From NCBI RefSeq assembly GCF_028548455.1, contig NZ_JAQQLF010000002.1:1-64000 (forward strand): a DNA stretch of 64,000 bases. The letters run 5' to 3'. A program made the translations under genes and the position numbers. The notes under the pieces are model-generated. The model ran no database searches and had not been told where the DNA came from. It worked only from the letters and a program-made list of their open reading frames with translations. The stretch comes from Vogesella aquatica (lineage in GTDB: Bacteria; Pseudomonadota; Gammaproteobacteria; Burkholderiales; Chromobacteriaceae). This document shows, one piece after another, positions 15,781-26,146 of this stretch; position 1 is the stretch's first letter; each line of letters starts with the position of its first letter.

Positions 15781-17409
15781 ATGCGGTTTATCGACAACCT
15801 GACCATGCGCGGCAAGTTCATGGTGAATTTCATCCTTAGTGGCGGTATTTTGGTAATGGCCATGCTATTCCTGCTATGGCAGGTAGGTAGCATTCGGCAG
15901 TCTGTACAAGCAGTCGCCGACAACGCCCTACCGTCTATCGAAGCGACCGGCGATATTAGTCAGTTACGATTGCGTTATCGAGTACGAAGCTTGGAGATGC
16001 TGCTCGCAACCACGCCTGAAGAACAAGCCAAGTTAGCTAAGTCCTTGCAGGAGCTTGATGGCAAGTTAGGCGAAGCACTAAAAGCATATGAGCCGCTAAT
16101 CACTAATGATGAAGAGCGCCAGACTCACCGGGAAACTGTAGCTGCTGTTGTAGCCTATCGCGAAGCGGTAGAAAAAGCGCTGGTGCTGCGAACTCAGGGC
16201 CAAGATGCCGAAGTGCTGGCGCTGTCCAAGCAAGAATGGGTCACACTGGCAAATCAGTTACGCGACCAGACCGATAAGCTGGGCAAACTCAAGCATGACT
16301 ACGCTGCTCAAGCGGCTACAGCCGCCCGTGACTCTGTTTCCAGTACGCTGTTGGTTGGTAATAGCGCGCTCGTACTGGCCCTCTTGTTGGCCATCCTAGT
16401 ATCGTTCTGGATGGCTCAGCGCATCAGCCGTCGCCTGCGTGAGACGATCGATGCTGCCAGCCATATTGCTGAAGGTAACTTGTGCAGTGCTATGCCTGCT
16501 GCCACCCGAGACGAAATTGGCCAGATGATCCAGGCGATGTCGCGTATGCAGCAGCAATTACGCGAAGCAATGCTAGAAACTCGTGAAAGCGCGCACACTC
16601 TGCTGCAATCGTCACAACAGCTACATCATTCGGTGAAAGATATGGAAGCAGCGGTTAGCTTGCAAAGTGAAGCGGCTTCCGGTATTGCGGCCAACACTGA
16701 AGAGTTGACGGTTTCTATCAGTCATGTAGCTAGCAATACTCAGTCGGCTGCAGCTCTGACCCGTACTTCAGACGAACAGGCTGAGCATGGTTACGCCATG
16801 CTTCAGGATTTGGTTCTACGGACGAATGAAGTCGCGAGTGTAGTTACGGCAGCTGCGGCACGCATCAATCAACTGCAAGATGACTCTTCTCGCATCTCAA
16901 CCATCGTTGCGGTCATCAAAGATATTGCTGATCAGACCAATTTGCTCGCGCTGAACGCTGCTATTGAGGCAGCTCGAGCTGGCGAAATGGGTCGTGGCTT
17001 TGCTGTAGTGGCCGACGAGGTCCGTAAGTTAGCGGAACGTACTGCGCAATCTACAAATGAGATTGTTGGTATGGTTAACAGCATTCAGCGGTCTACCCAG
17101 CAGGTGGTGGCGGAGGTCGGTAATGGTGTCGATATGGTAAATAGTAGCGTGACAGATGCCCGTGTTGCCGGGGAAAGTGTGGCTAATTTGCGCAATATGT
17201 CACAGCAAATAGCAGGTATTGTTGATGAACTGAGTAGTGCGTTGCATCAGCAATCTGCGGCATCTACTGAAGTGGCACAGAGGATTGAAAGCGTAGTGAA
17301 TCATGCTCATGAGGTGACCAATACTGCCCTGCAGACCACTCAGACGGCAGATACCATGGAGCAAGTGGCACTGAGGATGCAAAAGCTGGTGGCTCGCTTC
17401 CAAGTCTAA
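15781..17409 (+). CDS. methyl-accepting chemotaxis protein (four-helix-bundle sensor)
   Basis: The 542-residue chemoreceptor has a membrane segment at about 15-38, and a periplasmic helical domain of about 150 residues with the 4HB pattern ([20 protein letters not shown]). A second membrane segment follows near 190-212, then a HAMP domain, then a full signalling domain. The hairpin tip sequence [20 protein letters not shown] is intact. GGAGAG stands before the ATG. It signals to CheA/CheW; the ligand is unknown. It lies between a broken IS30 and an IS256 remnant, so it may be part of a rearranged accessory block. There is no pentapeptide tether for CheR at its C-terminus. Confidence 0.92.
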   Translation: MRFIDNLTMRGKFMVNFILSGGILVMAMLFLLWQVGSIRQSVQAVADNALPSIEATGDISQLRLRYRVRSLEMLLATTPEEQAKLAKSLQELDGKLGEALKAYEPLITNDEERQTHRETVAAVVAYREAVEKALVLRTQGQDAEVLALSKQEWVTLANQLRDQTDKLGKLKHDYAAQAATAARDSVSSTLLVGNSALVLALLLAILVSFWMAQRISRRLRETIDAASHIAEGNLCSAMPAATRDEIGQMIQAMSRMQQQLREAMLETRESAHTLLQSSQQLHHSVKDMEAAVSLQSEAASGIAANTEELTVSISHVASNTQSAAALTRTSDEQAEHGYAMLQDLVLRTNEVASVVTAAAARINQLQDDSSRISTIVAVIKDIADQTNLLALNAAIEAARAGEMGRGFAVVADEVRKLAERTAQSTNEIVGMVNSIQRSTQQVVAEVGNGVDMVNSSVTDARVAGESVANLRNMSQQIAGIVDELSSALHQQSAASTEVAQRIESVVNHAHEVTNTALQTTQTADTMEQVALRMQKLVARFQV

Positions 17410-17497
17410 CTCAACTTTGCCACTTCCTTACCGTACGTAATAGTACGGCGTCCAAATGTATCTCGCAGATTCGAAGGTGTCGGGTGTTGCCAGGCTG

Positions 17498-18245
17498 GGG
17501 CCTGTCCGAATTTTTGTGTAAACGGGGTTTGGGTTACGCCTGTGGAATGCGTTCCTCGAATTGAATGGTAAAGCGAGTCAACGCCGCCTTCCAATCCCGA
17601 ATCGGCATGGTCCACTTCTGGCTGATGTTCTTCAGCGCCAGGTAGAACAGTTTCAGCAACGCCTCATCACTCGGGAATGAGCCCCGATTCTTCGTCAGCT
17701 TGCGCAGGCTCATATTCACCGACTCGATGGCATTGGTGGTGTAGATCACTTTCCTGATCTCCGGTGGGTAGTCGAAGAATGGCGTCAGCCGAGCCCAGTT
17801 GCGCCGCCAGGACTGACCAATCGGCAGATACTCGTCATCCCACTTGGCCTCAAACTCGCCCAGCAGCTGCTCTGCTTCGTCCAGGGTCGCGGATTGGTAG
17901 ATTCGCTTCAGGTCGGCCGCCACCTCCGGGCGCCGCTTCCACGACACGTAGTTCAGGCTGTGCCGCACCATGTGCACGATGCACAACTGCACGGCCGCTT
18001 GCGGGAAGACGGCCTCGATCGCTTCCGGGAAACCTTTCAGACCATCGACACAGGCGATAAAGATGTCCTGTACGCCACGGTTCCGCAGCTCGGTCACGAC
18101 CTGAAGCCAGAACTTGGCCCCCTCTGTCTGGGCCAGCCACATCCCCAGCACCTCCTTCTCCCCGGCCAGTGTAACGCCGATGGCCAGATAAACGGCCTTT
18201 ACGCGGACGGCCCCTTCACGCACCTTCACGTGAATGCAGTCGAGG
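17498..18245 (-). mobile_element. IS256-family remnant (3' half of the element)
   Basis: The minus-strand frame runs from about 18229 to 17534 and continues open upstream to the IS3 junction. One terminal repeat, GGGCCTGTCCGAATTTTTGT, is kept at 17498. The other half of the element should lie beyond the IS3 copy at 19440 but is not there, so insertion was followed by deletion or recombination. Confidence 0.85.
17534..18245 (-). pseudogene. IS256-family (mutator type) transposase, 5' truncated
   Basis: About 235 C-terminal residues remain. They include the central DDE region (FIACVDGLKGFPEAIEAVFP, CIVHMVRHSLNYVSWK) and the Glu-containing segment YTTNAIESVNMSLRKL. The frame is open at the left side of the IS3 copy with LDCIHVKVREGA, where about 170 N-terminal residues should precede. 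Without the DNA-binding domain and first catalytic Asp it is not functional. Confidence 0.9.
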
Positions 18246-18283
18246 GGTAATCCCCCCGTTTTTAAGGGGAGTCAGAAGTAGAG

Positions 18284-19117
18284 CTACGCGGCCATGGCCA
18301 GCCGCTGCTTTGGTGTAATGCCGCCCAAGGCCATATTTGGGCGCTCATGATTGTAAAGCCAGAGCCAACGGGTGGCGTAATCCTGTACCTCAGCGACTGA
18401 CTCGAACAGGTAGTGGCCTAGCCAGTCGTAGCGAACAGTACGGTTAAAGCGTTCGACATACGCGTTTTGCTGTGGCTTGCCGGGCTGGATGTGGTCGAGC
18501 CGCACGCCGTTTTTCTGCGCCCACTCGGCCAGTCTCTGACCCACGTACTCCGGTCCATTGTCGCTTCGAATGGCGATCGGCTTGCCCCGCCATTCAATCA
18601 CTTGGTCCAGCGCACGCACCACCCGCTCAGCAGGCAAAGACAGATCAATCTTCATTGCCAGCGCCTCGCGGTTGAAGTCATCAATGATGTTGAGTAACCG
18701 GAAACTACGCCCATCGGCCAGCTGGTCATGCATGAAGTCCATCGACCAGCACTGGTTGATTGCCTCGGGCACCACCAGGGGTTCAGGCTTCTCGCGCACG
18801 ATCCGTTTGCGCGGTTTGATGCGCAGATTGAGTTCGAGCTCGCGATAGATCCGGTAGACCCGCTTGTGATTCCAGCGGTAGCCCTTCACATTGCGCAGGT
18901 ATAGAAAGCACAGCCCGAAACCCCAGTTGCGTTGATTGTGCGTCAGGCGAATCAAATGGTCGGCGATTTCGGCATTTTCCGCTGAGCACTTCGACTGGTA
19001 ACGATAGCAGGTTTCACTGATACCAAACGCCGCACACGCTACGCGAATGCTCGTGCCGCAGTGCTGCACTGCCTGGTGTGCCATCTCGCGTCGGCGAGAT
19101 GGTTTCACCACTTTTTT
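18284..19117 (-). CDS. IS3-family transposase OrfB (catalytic part)
   Basis: This is the catalytic integrase-like half of the transposase. It keeps all three acidic residues: [25 protein letters not shown] and [20 protein letters not shown]. It has no start of its own in a good context. Its frame is -1 relative to orfA and is entered at the A7G stretch (T7 on the plus strand at 19112-19118), the usual frameshift signal of IS3 elements. The fused OrfAB product would be the transposase. It ends QRLAMAA as in many family members and looks intact. Confidence 0.88.
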   Translation of the reverse strand, partial: KKVVKPSRRREMAHQAVQHCGTSIRVACAAFGISETCYRYQSKCSAENAEIADHLIRLTHNQRNWGFGLCFLYLRNVKGYRWNHKRVYRIYRELELNLRIKPRKRIVREKPEPLVVPEAINQCWSMDFMHDQLADGRSFRLLNIIDDFNREALAMKIDLSLPAERVVRALDQVIEWRGKPIAIRSDNGPEYVGQRLAEWAQKNGVRLDHIQPGKPQQNAYVERFNRTVRYDWLGHYLFESVAEVQDYATRWLWLYNHERPNMALGGITPKQRLAMAA

Positions 19118-19371
19118 TCGAGGGCTTCCTTGACGATCTCGGCCTTGAGCCGCTCTTCGGCGTACATCTTCTTCAGCCGAGCGTTCTCGGCTTCGAGTTC
19201 CTTGAGCCGCGCCATGAGCGACGCATCCATACCGCCAAACTTGGCTCGCCATTTGTAGAACGTCGCTGAACTGATGCCGTGCTCTCGGCATAACTCCGGA
19301 ACCGGCTTACCAGCCTCTGCCTGCTTGAGCACCGCAATGATCTGGCTGTCCGAAAACCTTGATGTCTTCAT
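19105..19371 (-). CDS. IS3-family OrfA (helix-turn-helix and leucine zipper)
   Basis: The 88-residue protein opens [20 protein letters not shown] and continues [21 protein letters not shown], the standard OrfA helix-turn-helix. A leucine-zipper-like helix follows ([20 protein letters not shown]). It overlaps orfB at the slippery A7G site, and its own stop is just after that site (EKKW). It binds the IS ends and regulates the OrfAB transposase. Confidence 0.9.
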   Translation of the reverse strand: MKTSRFSDSQIIAVLKQAEAGKPVPELCREHGISSATFYKWRAKFGGMDASLMARLKELEAENARLKKMYAEERLKAEIVKEALEKKW

Positions 19372-19592
19372 CTGGTAAAACTCCCTCGATTCGAGAAAAT
19401 TCTACTTCTAACGCCGCTGGTTTTCAGGGGGGGATTACCAGTAAAATGCACCCCATGAATGCGAGGGTCAACAGCGATCAACATGGGTAGTCGCCATGGT
19501 GGGCATGGTGTCATGGTTGACATTGCACTGTATTGGCATATTGTTGTAGTCGGGATTGGTTTCGATAAATTTAACGTATGGCAAGGCTTCTC

Positions 19593-20597
19593 ATGAGAAT
19601 GACGGTGTTGATTGTCGATGACAATCCGGCCAACTTGATGGTGCTGCGCCACTTGGTTGGCCGCATAGACCATTGCGAGCCAGTCACGATGCAAGACGCA
19701 CTCGCTGCGTTGGCATGGTGCCGCAATAACACCCCGGATCTCATCCTGACCGACTACATGATGCCTGGCATGGACGGCCTGGCGTTAATCCAGGCGCTGC
19801 GGGCCATGCCGCATATTCACGACATCCCCATCATCATGGTGACCACCAGTGATATGAAGGGGGTGCGCCAAAGTGCGCTGGAGGGTGGGTCAACCGATTT
19901 TCTGACCAAGCCGGTAGACCCGCCGGAAACCCGTGCCCGTATCCAGAACCTGCTGCAGCTGCGTCGTGCCCAGCGCCAGCTGCGCGAGGTGGCGGCACAG
20001 GATCTGGTGATCCGCCTGTCGCATATTGCCGAATCGCGAGACCCGGAAACCGGGCGGCACATTGAGCGCATGGCCTACTACGCCCGCATTATTGCCAGTG
20101 GCTTGCAGTTGGGGCTGGAAATCGAAGAGCGTATTTTTCTGGCGGCACCGATGCACGATATCGGCAAGGTGGCGATTCCGGACCATATCCTGCTCAAGCC
20201 GGGCAAGCTCACCCCGGAAGAGTTTGACATCATGAAAACTCACCCCACGCGCGGGGCAGAGTTTCTGCAGGACAGCGAGCTGCCGCTACTGCGCATGGCA
20301 TACGATATTGCGCTGGGCCACCATGAAAAGTTTGATGGTAGCGGCTACCCCTCAGGCTTGCGCGGCGAGGCCATCCCGTTGGCCGCACGCATCGTGGCCG
20401 TGGCCGATGTGTTTGATGCGCTGACTTCGGCCCGTCCTTATAAACCGGCCTGGGAAATAAGCCGTGCACTGGATTTTATGCAGAGTCAGCGGGGTGTGCA
20501 TTTTGATCCTGCCGTGCTGGACGCCTTCATGGTGAGCCTGGAGCAGGTACTGGATATCCAAGCCCGCCTTCGAGATGACGCTTTGCCTGAATCCTGA
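19593..20597 (+). CDS. response regulator with HD-GYP domain (c-di-GMP phosphodiesterase-like)
   Basis: The 334-residue protein has a receiver domain with the acidic pocket DD at 9-10 and phospho-acceptor Asp54 (LILTDYMMPG). An HD-GYP domain follows: HDIGKVAIPD, THPTRGAEF, and the diagnostic HHEKFDGSGYPSGLRGEAIP. Such proteins hydrolyse cyclic di-GMP on phosphorylation. ATG 19593 has AAGG six bases upstream; an ATG at 19578 is in frame but lacks a ribosome site. The last ten or so residues (RLRDDALPES) are encoded by the Gp2-tail repeat in a shifted frame, so the original C-terminus has been replaced. No partner kinase is next to it. Confidence 0.88.
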   Translation: MRMTVLIVDDNPANLMVLRHLVGRIDHCEPVTMQDALAALAWCRNNTPDLILTDYMMPGMDGLALIQALRAMPHIHDIPIIMVTTSDMKGVRQSALEGGSTDFLTKPVDPPETRARIQNLLQLRRAQRQLREVAAQDLVIRLSHIAESRDPETGRHIERMAYYARIIASGLQLGLEIEERIFLAAPMHDIGKVAIPDHILLKPGKLTPEEFDIMKTHPTRGAEFLQDSELPLLRMAYDIALGHHEKFDGSGYPSGLRGEAIPLAARIVAVADVFDALTSARPYKPAWEISRALDFMQSQRGVHFDPAVLDAFMVSLEQVLDIQARLRDDALPES

Positions 20598-20822
20598 CGC
20601 ATTCAATGGCCTGGGTCTGCTGGACATGACGGGCAGGGGCTTGATTTCGCAGATCAAGCAGGCCTGGGCCAAGACACTTGGTATCTCGTTAAGTCAGGCT
20701 GCTGAACTGGTTAGATCTGGGCAACCTAGTGTGGCTTACCCTTAAACCAGAATGTAAGCGAGCACCGTGCATGTCAGCGCAGGTCGAAATATCTCGCAAT
20801 CTAGGTCGCAGGTATTGAAACC
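20561..20822 (+). repeat. Gp2-tail direct repeat, copy 2
   Basis: From AGCCCGCCTTCGAGATGACG onward this stretch matches 14702-14877 almost base for base up to about 20738. It then shares a further block (TCTAGGTCGCAGGTATTGAA near 20800) with copy 3 at 31800. It overlaps the 3' end of the HD-GYP gene, and the Gp2 reading frame here has no start, so it is a fragment only. Confidence 0.85.
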
Positions 20823-20866
20823 ACTGGCTAGAGCTGTTTTTGTTTGCTGATTCAGTCGGCTAACTA

Positions 20867-22234
20867 TCAGTTAGGAAGTCGCAAGGTAAAGCAATTCACA
20901 CCCGTGGCTGAGTCGACGGTAATGTGCCCACCGTGCAGCTCGACAATCGACCGGGTAATGGCCAAGCCCAAGCCTGCGCCATCGGACTCCCCCGCGACGC
21001 GTGCAGGGTCTGCTCGGTAGAACCTGTCAAACAAGCGCGGGATGGCCGCTTCGGGTATGGCGTCCCCTTCGTTGCGTACCTGGAGGGTCCTACCGGTAGC
21101 GTCTTCTGCCATGACGATGCTGACGACACTGCCGGGATAGGCGTGGCGCAGTGCGTTGGACAGCAGGTTGCTGAGTGCCCGTCTCAGCATCAGACGGTCA
21201 CCTTGCAACTGACTGTGACCCGTTTGCTGCAAGCAGATGTCTTTCTCTTCTGCTAACGCGTCGTAAAACTCGAACAGTGCCGCGACTTCATCCTCGATGA
21301 CAATCGTCTCGCGGCTAGGCAAAACCAGACCATGCTCGGCTTTGGCCAGAAAGAGCATGTCTGACACGGTTCGGGCAAGGCGCTGAAACTCTTCTGCATT
21401 GGATGCCAGTATCTCTCGATACGCTTCCGCGCTACGCGGTTGGGCGATGGCGACCTGTGTTTCGGTCAGCAGATTGCTGATGGGCGTACGCAACTCATGG
21501 GCCAGATCGGAAGAAAATTCAGACAGTTTGTGAAAGTCGTTCTGCAGCCGGCGCAGCATGGCATTAAGGGTGTGCGCCAGGTCGGCCATTTCTGGTGGCA
21601 CCGAGTCAACCGGCATTTGTGCGTCCAGATGTTGCCCGGTGATTTGCTGCGCTTTGGCTTTCATGTCACGCAGCGGGGCCAGACCATTGTGCGCCACCCA
21701 CCAGGCCAGCAAACCGCCCAATAACGCCGAGAAAACGATGTATCCCAGCAGTGAGTGGCCGACGGTATGCATGAAGTGCTCATGCCTTTTGGTGTCAATC
21801 ACGGCGCAGATGGTCAGCTCGGTCCGTTGCTGGTCGGCCAGTTGCCCTGTACCGCACAGGCCATGGTAGTTGGCACCCTTGTGCTGCCAGCTCTGCATGC
21901 TCTGGTTGGTGCTGGGCCGGGTATCGGGAAAGTAAAATCCTGCTGGCACGGGGGAGGTGTACACCGGGTAGCCCAGACGCTGTAATTGCACGTAAAGGTC
22001 GCGGTGGTTATGTACCACGTCATCGAGCCGGGTAGCCAAAGCGCCAAGGTTGGCCGTGGTGCGCATGACTTCCTGAATCAGGCCAATCTTGTCGCGCAGG
22101 TCATCTGCATCTTGCTCATCGAAGTGGCGATTCACCATCACGCCGACCAGCATGCCCAGGCCTGCCAGTAACAGAACGGAGACCAGCGCGTACAGCAATG
22201 TCAGTCTGGCCGTGAGTGACAGACGGTACGTCAT
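20867..22234 (-). CDS. cusS: heavy-metal sensor histidine kinase (CusS-type)
   Basis: The 455-residue kinase has an N-terminal membrane segment (about 10-32), a periplasmic domain of about 130 residues, and a second membrane segment near 160-180. HAMP follows, then a HisKA domain with the phospho-His in [14 protein letters not shown], and a HATPase domain with [13 protein letters not shown]. The first codon overlaps the stop of the response regulator gene by 4 bp. Members of this CusS/CopS/CzcS family sense periplasmic copper or silver, or zinc/cadmium. The divergent copper operon argues for copper. Confidence 0.88.
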   Translation of the reverse strand: MTYRLSLTARLTLLYALVSVLLLAGLGMLVGVMVNRHFDEQDADDLRDKIGLIQEVMRTTANLGALATRLDDVVHNHRDLYVQLQRLGYPVYTSPVPAGFYFPDTRPSTNQSMQSWQHKGANYHGLCGTGQLADQQRTELTICAVIDTKRHEHFMHTVGHSLLGYIVFSALLGGLLAWWVAHNGLAPLRDMKAKAQQITGQHLDAQMPVDSVPPEMADLAHTLNAMLRRLQNDFHKLSEFSSDLAHELRTPISNLLTETQVAIAQPRSAEAYREILASNAEEFQRLARTVSDMLFLAKAEHGLVLPSRETIVIEDEVAALFEFYDALAEEKDICLQQTGHSQLQGDRLMLRRALSNLLSNALRHAYPGSVVSIVMAEDATGRTLQVRNEGDAIPEAAIPRLFDRFYRADPARVAGESDGAGLGLAITRSIVELHGGHITVDSATGVNCFTLRLPN

Positions 22235-22917
22235 GCATCCGTCTCCGGCACTTCCAGTACGTAACCCATGCCGCGTACGGTATGAATGAGTTTGGGTTCG
22301 AAGCCGTCGTCAATTTTTACCCGCAACCGGCGCACGGCCACATCGATGACATTTGTATCGCTATCGAAATTCATGTCCCACACCTGGGAAGCGATCAGGC
22401 TACGCGGCAGGACCTCGCCTTGGCGGCGCATGAGCAGTTCCAGCAAGCCGAACTCTTTGGCAGTCAACGTAATCCGCTTGCCTTCGCGACAGACCCGTCG
22501 CCGTAGCAGGTCCAGCTCCAGCCCGGCAATCTGCAACGTTGTCGTCTCTTGCTGGCTGCGACCACGGCGCAAGATGGTGCGTACCCTGGCCAGCAATTCT
22601 GCGAACGAAAAGGGTTTGACCAGATAATCGTCTGCGCCCAGCTCCAGGCCCTTGACCCGGTCCTCTACCTGGTCGCGTGCAGTCAGGAAGAGGGTCGGCA
22701 TGGTTTTATGCCGCAGCCGCAACTGCGTCAGCACTTGCCAACCATCCATGGTAGGCAGCATCACGTCCAGAATCAGCAGGTCATACATCCCCTCCAGGGC
22801 AAGGTAAAACCCCTCCTGCCCGTCTTGTGCCAGATCCACCGTAAAGCCGGCCTCGCGTAGCCCCTGGCGCAAATACTCCCCGGTCTTGAGTTCGTCTTCG
22901 ACAATCAGAATTTTCAT
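22231..22917 (-). CDS. cusR: heavy-metal response regulator (CusR-type, OmpR family)
   Basis: The 228-residue protein has a receiver domain with phospho-acceptor Asp51 ([14 protein letters not shown]) and an OmpR-type winged helix ending in [27 protein letters not shown] 22917 is preferred because MKILIVEDE is the family start and GGGA lies five bases upstream; upstream frames are longer but atypical. It is followed with a 4-bp overlap by its kinase. It likely binds the TGACA-type repeat at 22973-22990 and activates the divergent copper operon and itself. Confidence 0.9.
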   Translation of the reverse strand: MKILIVEDELKTGEYLRQGLREAGFTVDLAQDGQEGFYLALEGMYDLLILDVMLPTMDGWQVLTQLRLRHKTMPTLFLTARDQVEDRVKGLELGADDYLVKPFSFAELLARVRTILRRGRSQQETTTLQIAGLELDLLRRRVCREGKRITLTAKEFGLLELLMRRQGEVLPRSLIASQVWDMNFDSDTNVIDVAVRRLRVKIDDGFEPKLIHTVRGMGYVLEVPETDA

Positions 22918-22972
22918 CGCCATTCCCGTATCAAGCCGACAGTTTGCCATTTCCCGCGAAGGAATGCGCCAG

Positions 22973-22990
22973 ATGACAGATTTGTAATCT
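22973..22990. promoter_or_regulatory. CusR/CopR-like operator
   Basis: ATGACAGATTTGTAATCT, followed by a second TGTCAG at 22994, resembles the TGACA-N-TGTAA type boxes bound by CusR/CopR regulators. It lies between the divergent regulator operon and the copper operon. Binding is inferred from similarity and position. Confidence 0.6.
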
Positions 22991-23104
22991 GACTGTCAGT
23001 TTGTTGTTGGCTGCCGTCGGCCAGACTAGGCGTACTGAATACGGACCTGATTTTCTGCCAACGCGACGCAAGGTTTGGGCGGTGGCAGAAAAGGAGAGTG
23101 GAGT

Positions 23105-24187
23105 ATGAATAAACACACAACATGGCTGGCCATCCTGTCACTGCTGGCCAGCCTGGCGCAGGCACAGCAAGCCCCGGAAAGCGAGTGGCGGCAAGCCAAC
23201 CGGCGCGTGGCCGAATTCCCGCGCGGGCATGCAGATGTTTTGAAATGGGAACAGCAGCAGGCAGTCGCTGCCGTGCCGACTGTCACCAACGTTGCCCCAT
23301 TGCGGATTGGGCAACTCGCCGAGGGCGTACGCCTTGCTTGGCAAGCTCACCCTGAGCTGGCGAGATCACTGAACCAGCTGGGCGCCGAGCAAACCGAGCT
23401 GCTAGCGACTGGGCAGTGGCAGGCCTTGTCGCTGACACAGTTGCGCCGAGTGGAAGACGCCGCAGAACTGATCGAGATTGCTCATGGTTCGCGCAAGGTT
23501 CTGCTCGCCGCTGTTGCCGCTACACAAGCGCAGCCGTATCAGCATCAAATCCTGAAGGCCGCCGAAGCCGCATCCGAGCTGGGTGAGCGTATGGCGAAAA
23601 CCGGTAACTGGAGCCAGCTACAGGCGGCGCAGCGGCAGCTGATTCATCTTGATGCGCAGCAGCAGTGGCAGCGCGACCAGTATGCCGTGGCGCAGAACGA
23701 GATGGCGGTACTCAAGACAATGCAGCAATGGGCTCGCACCACCCCACGCAGCTTGCAGCTGCCAACCGCACTGCCCGAACTGCCGGTTACCCCATTGAGC
23801 GAGCAAGCCATGCAAAGCCGGCTGGCTCAGGTGCGAGATACGCTGCCTCAGCGTGAAAAAGTCACCGCGCTTCCCAATGCAGAGATGGCCTACCGCGCCT
23901 ACCGTACCGCCCATGCGCTGGCTAGCAAACAGCAGCAGATACAGACATTGAAGCAGTTTGTGTATGACGAAACGGTGCTGCGTTACAACGGCATGCTGAT
24001 GAATACCTGGGAATTGCTGGACGAAGCGCGAGCCTTGGCGGAAGCAAGGGTCCGGGCCATCAACGCCATTCGCGACTTCTGGCTGGCAGAGGCAGACCTG
24101 CAACTGGTTCTGCTGGGTGGTCAGCCCGAAAGCTTTGTAACGTTGGCCGCAGGCAGCGGCGATAGCCCTGCTGCTGCGGGACATTGA
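23105..24187 (+). CDS. TolC-like periplasmic/outer-membrane helical protein
   Basis: The 360-residue protein has a clear signal peptide (cleavage after SLAQA, about residue 20). Long alpha-helical stretches rich in Gln, Ala and Leu include LRIGQLAEGVRLAWQAHPEL, typical of the TolC family. It is shorter than usual TolC proteins (about 420-470) and seems to have reduced barrel strands. GGAG precedes ATG 23105; an earlier in-frame GTG is unlikely because it lacks a signal sequence. As first gene of the copper operon it may be the outer-membrane part of a copper export route, but no CusA/CusB genes follow. Confidence 0.65.
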   Translation: MNKHTTWLAILSLLASLAQAQQAPESEWRQANRRVAEFPRGHADVLKWEQQQAVAAVPTVTNVAPLRIGQLAEGVRLAWQAHPELARSLNQLGAEQTELLATGQWQALSLTQLRRVEDAAELIEIAHGSRKVLLAAVAATQAQPYQHQILKAAEAASELGERMAKTGNWSQLQAAQRQLIHLDAQQQWQRDQYAVAQNEMAVLKTMQQWARTTPRSLQLPTALPELPVTPLSEQAMQSRLAQVRDTLPQREKVTALPNAEMAYRAYRTAHALASKQQQIQTLKQFVYDETVLRYNGMLMNTWELLDEARALAEARVRAINAIRDFWLAEADLQLVLLGGQPESFVTLAAGSGDSPAAAGH

Positions 24188-24198
24188 AAGGATAAGGC

Positions 24199-25587
24199 AT
24201 GAGTATTGATCAATCCCGCCGCCAATTTTTTGCGGGCGCTGCCACCGCCGTCGTTGGTGCTACTGTCGCCCGTTCGGCACTGGCTACGTTACCGGAGCCC
24301 GTCATTCAGACCTCGGTAGAAACCGCGCCACCACTCATTCCCGATACCGGCCGCCCGTACAACCCGGTGGTAACCCTTAATGGCTGGACGCTACCTTGGC
24401 GAATGAACAATGGCGTCAAGGAGTTTCACCTGGTCGCCGAGCCGGTAGAACGCGAAATGGCCCCCGGCTTTACTGCCCAGCTGTGGGGCTACAACGGGCA
24501 GAGCCCGGGGCCGACCATTGAGGTTGTCGAAGGTGACCGCGTACGTATCTTCGTCACCAACAAGTTGCCGGAGCATACCAGCGTGCACTGGCATGGCCAG
24601 CGCCTGCCTAACGGCATGGACGGGGTGTCCGGGCTGACCCAGCGCAGCATCAAGCCCGGTAAAACATTTGTTTACGAGTTCGAAGCACGGCGCCCGGGAA
24701 CATTCATGTACCACCCGCATGCCGACGAAATGGTTCAGATGGCCATGGGCATGCATGGTTTCTGGGTCACCCACCCCAAGGGCAAGCACCCGCTGATCGA
24801 TGAGGTCGACCGTGACTTCTGCTTCCTGCTTAATGCCTTTGATGTAGAGCCCGGCAGTAAGACGCCCAAGGTCAATACCATGACCGATTTCAATATCTGG
24901 GCGTGGAACAGCCGCATCTTCCCGGGTATCGATTCGCTGAATGTGCGCCTGAACGACAAGGTGCGCATCCGGGTGGGCAACCTGACCATGACCAACCACC
25001 CGATCCACCTGCATGGCCACGAGTTCCTGGTGACCGGCACTGATGGCGGGCCAACACCCAAATCCACCCGCTGGTACGAAGTCACCACTGATATTGCCGT
25101 CGGCCAGATGCGCCAACTGGAGTTCATTGCGGACGAGGAAGGCGATTGGGCCATCCATTGCCACAAAAGCCACCACACCATGAACGCCATGGGGCATGAC
25201 GTACCAAACATGATTGGTGTCGATCACCGGGGACTGGTGGGCAAGATCCAGCAAGTAGCACCGGATTACATGCTGATGGGCGAGCGTGGCATGGCGGATA
25301 TGGGGGAGATGGAAATGCCGATTCCCGATAACACCGCACCCATGATGACCGGGCAAGGCCCGTTTGGCCCGCTGGAGATGGGGGGCATGTTCAGCGTGCT
25401 GAAGGTGCGCAAAGACCAGCCTGCCGGCAGCTACAAAGACCCGGGCTGGTTTCAGCACCCGGCGGGTACGGTGGCGTACGAATACCGGGGGGAACTGCCT
25501 GCGGCCTCACGTCAGCCCGCTGCGGCCAACCCGGCCGCTGCCACGGTAAAAGCCAAAAAACCGGGGACAACGCCCGGTCACCACTAA
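24199..25587 (+). CDS. multicopper oxidase (Tat-exported, copper resistance)
   Basis: The 462-residue protein begins with a Tat signal (SRRQFFAGAATAVVG). Copper ligands are complete: HWHG at 130-133, HPHADE at 172, HPIHLHGHEF, and HCHKSHHTMNAMGHD near 314, the last giving the type 1 ligands His, Cys, His and Met. It would oxidise Cu(I) or other substrates in the periplasm. It is shorter than CopA/CueO and ends with a low-complexity AAA/KK tail. It sits between the TolC-like gene and a cupredoxin in one operon. Whether it matches CueO, PcoA or a laccase-like oxidase by substrate is unknown. Confidence 0.9.
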   Translation: MSIDQSRRQFFAGAATAVVGATVARSALATLPEPVIQTSVETAPPLIPDTGRPYNPVVTLNGWTLPWRMNNGVKEFHLVAEPVEREMAPGFTAQLWGYNGQSPGPTIEVVEGDRVRIFVTNKLPEHTSVHWHGQRLPNGMDGVSGLTQRSIKPGKTFVYEFEARRPGTFMYHPHADEMVQMAMGMHGFWVTHPKGKHPLIDEVDRDFCFLLNAFDVEPGSKTPKVNTMTDFNIWAWNSRIFPGIDSLNVRLNDKVRIRVGNLTMTNHPIHLHGHEFLVTGTDGGPTPKSTRWYEVTTDIAVGQMRQLEFIADEEGDWAIHCHKSHHTMNAMGHDVPNMIGVDHRGLVGKIQQVAPDYMLMGERGMADMGEMEMPIPDNTAPMMTGQGPFGPLEMGGMFSVLKVRKDQPAGSYKDPGWFQHPAGTVAYEYRGELPAASRQPAAANPAAATVKAKKPGTTPGHH

Positions 25588-25610
25588 TCACACCCTCAGG
25601 AATAAACCAC

Positions 25611-26087
25611 ATGAAAACCACCCGCCAATTGATCGCCATTGCCTTGCTGGCTAGCGTGGGGATTGCCCCAGCCTGGGCTGCCGGCAGTCATGCAGGCAGC
25701 CATGACGAATCTGCCATTGGTTTGCCGGGTAAGGCTGCTAATGTCACTCGCACCATCCAGATGGACATGTCTGACAACATGCGCTTTTCAGCGCCGTTGA
25801 TTCGTGTGAAGCAAGGCGAGACTGTCCGTTTCGTTGTGCAAAACCTGGGCAAGGTAAAGCACGAGTTCAGTCTGGGGACAGAAAAAGAGCTGCTTGAGCA
25901 CTACGAGCAAATGAAGAAATTTCCGGACATGGAGCACGACGAGCCCAGCAAGGTATCGCTCGCTCCGGGTGCCAAAGGCGAGGTGATCTGGCAGTTCACC
26001 AAGGCAGGTACGGTTCACTTTGCCTGCCTGCACCCCGGGCACTACGATGCCGGCATGAAAGGCTTGGTCAAAGTAAACAAGAAGTAA
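25611..26087 (+). CDS. periplasmic cupredoxin (CopI-like)
   Basis: The 158-residue protein has a signal peptide (cleavage near AWAAG, residue 23) and a plastocyanin-like fold. Type 1 copper ligands appear at KHEF and in CLHPGHYDAGM near the C-terminus, giving His, Cys, His and Met. A His-rich N-terminal stretch (GSHAGSHDE) follows the signal. It resembles CopI cupredoxins that protect against copper in the periplasm, and it follows the multicopper oxidase gene by 23 bp. Confidence 0.85.
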   Translation: MKTTRQLIAIALLASVGIAPAWAAGSHAGSHDESAIGLPGKAANVTRTIQMDMSDNMRFSAPLIRVKQGETVRFVVQNLGKVKHEFSLGTEKELLEHYEQMKKFPDMEHDEPSKVSLAPGAKGEVIWQFTKAGTVHFACLHPGHYDAGMKGLVKVNKK

Positions 26088-26146
26088 AACCATGCGGGCG
26101 AGCAGAAAGCCTGCCCGGCGTATTGATGTTTGAGGAGTATGAAACC

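Larger units (their letters stand above)
18246..19439 (-). mobile_element. IS3-family element (IS407-like), apparently complete
   Basis: The element carries orfA and orfB on the minus strand and imperfect inverted ends: GGTAATCCCCCC at the left and its complement GGGGGGATTACC at the right, with further matching blocks (AGAAGTAGA). No target duplication is seen, consistent with recombination after insertion, since only the left flank is IS256 sequence. Confidence 0.88.
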
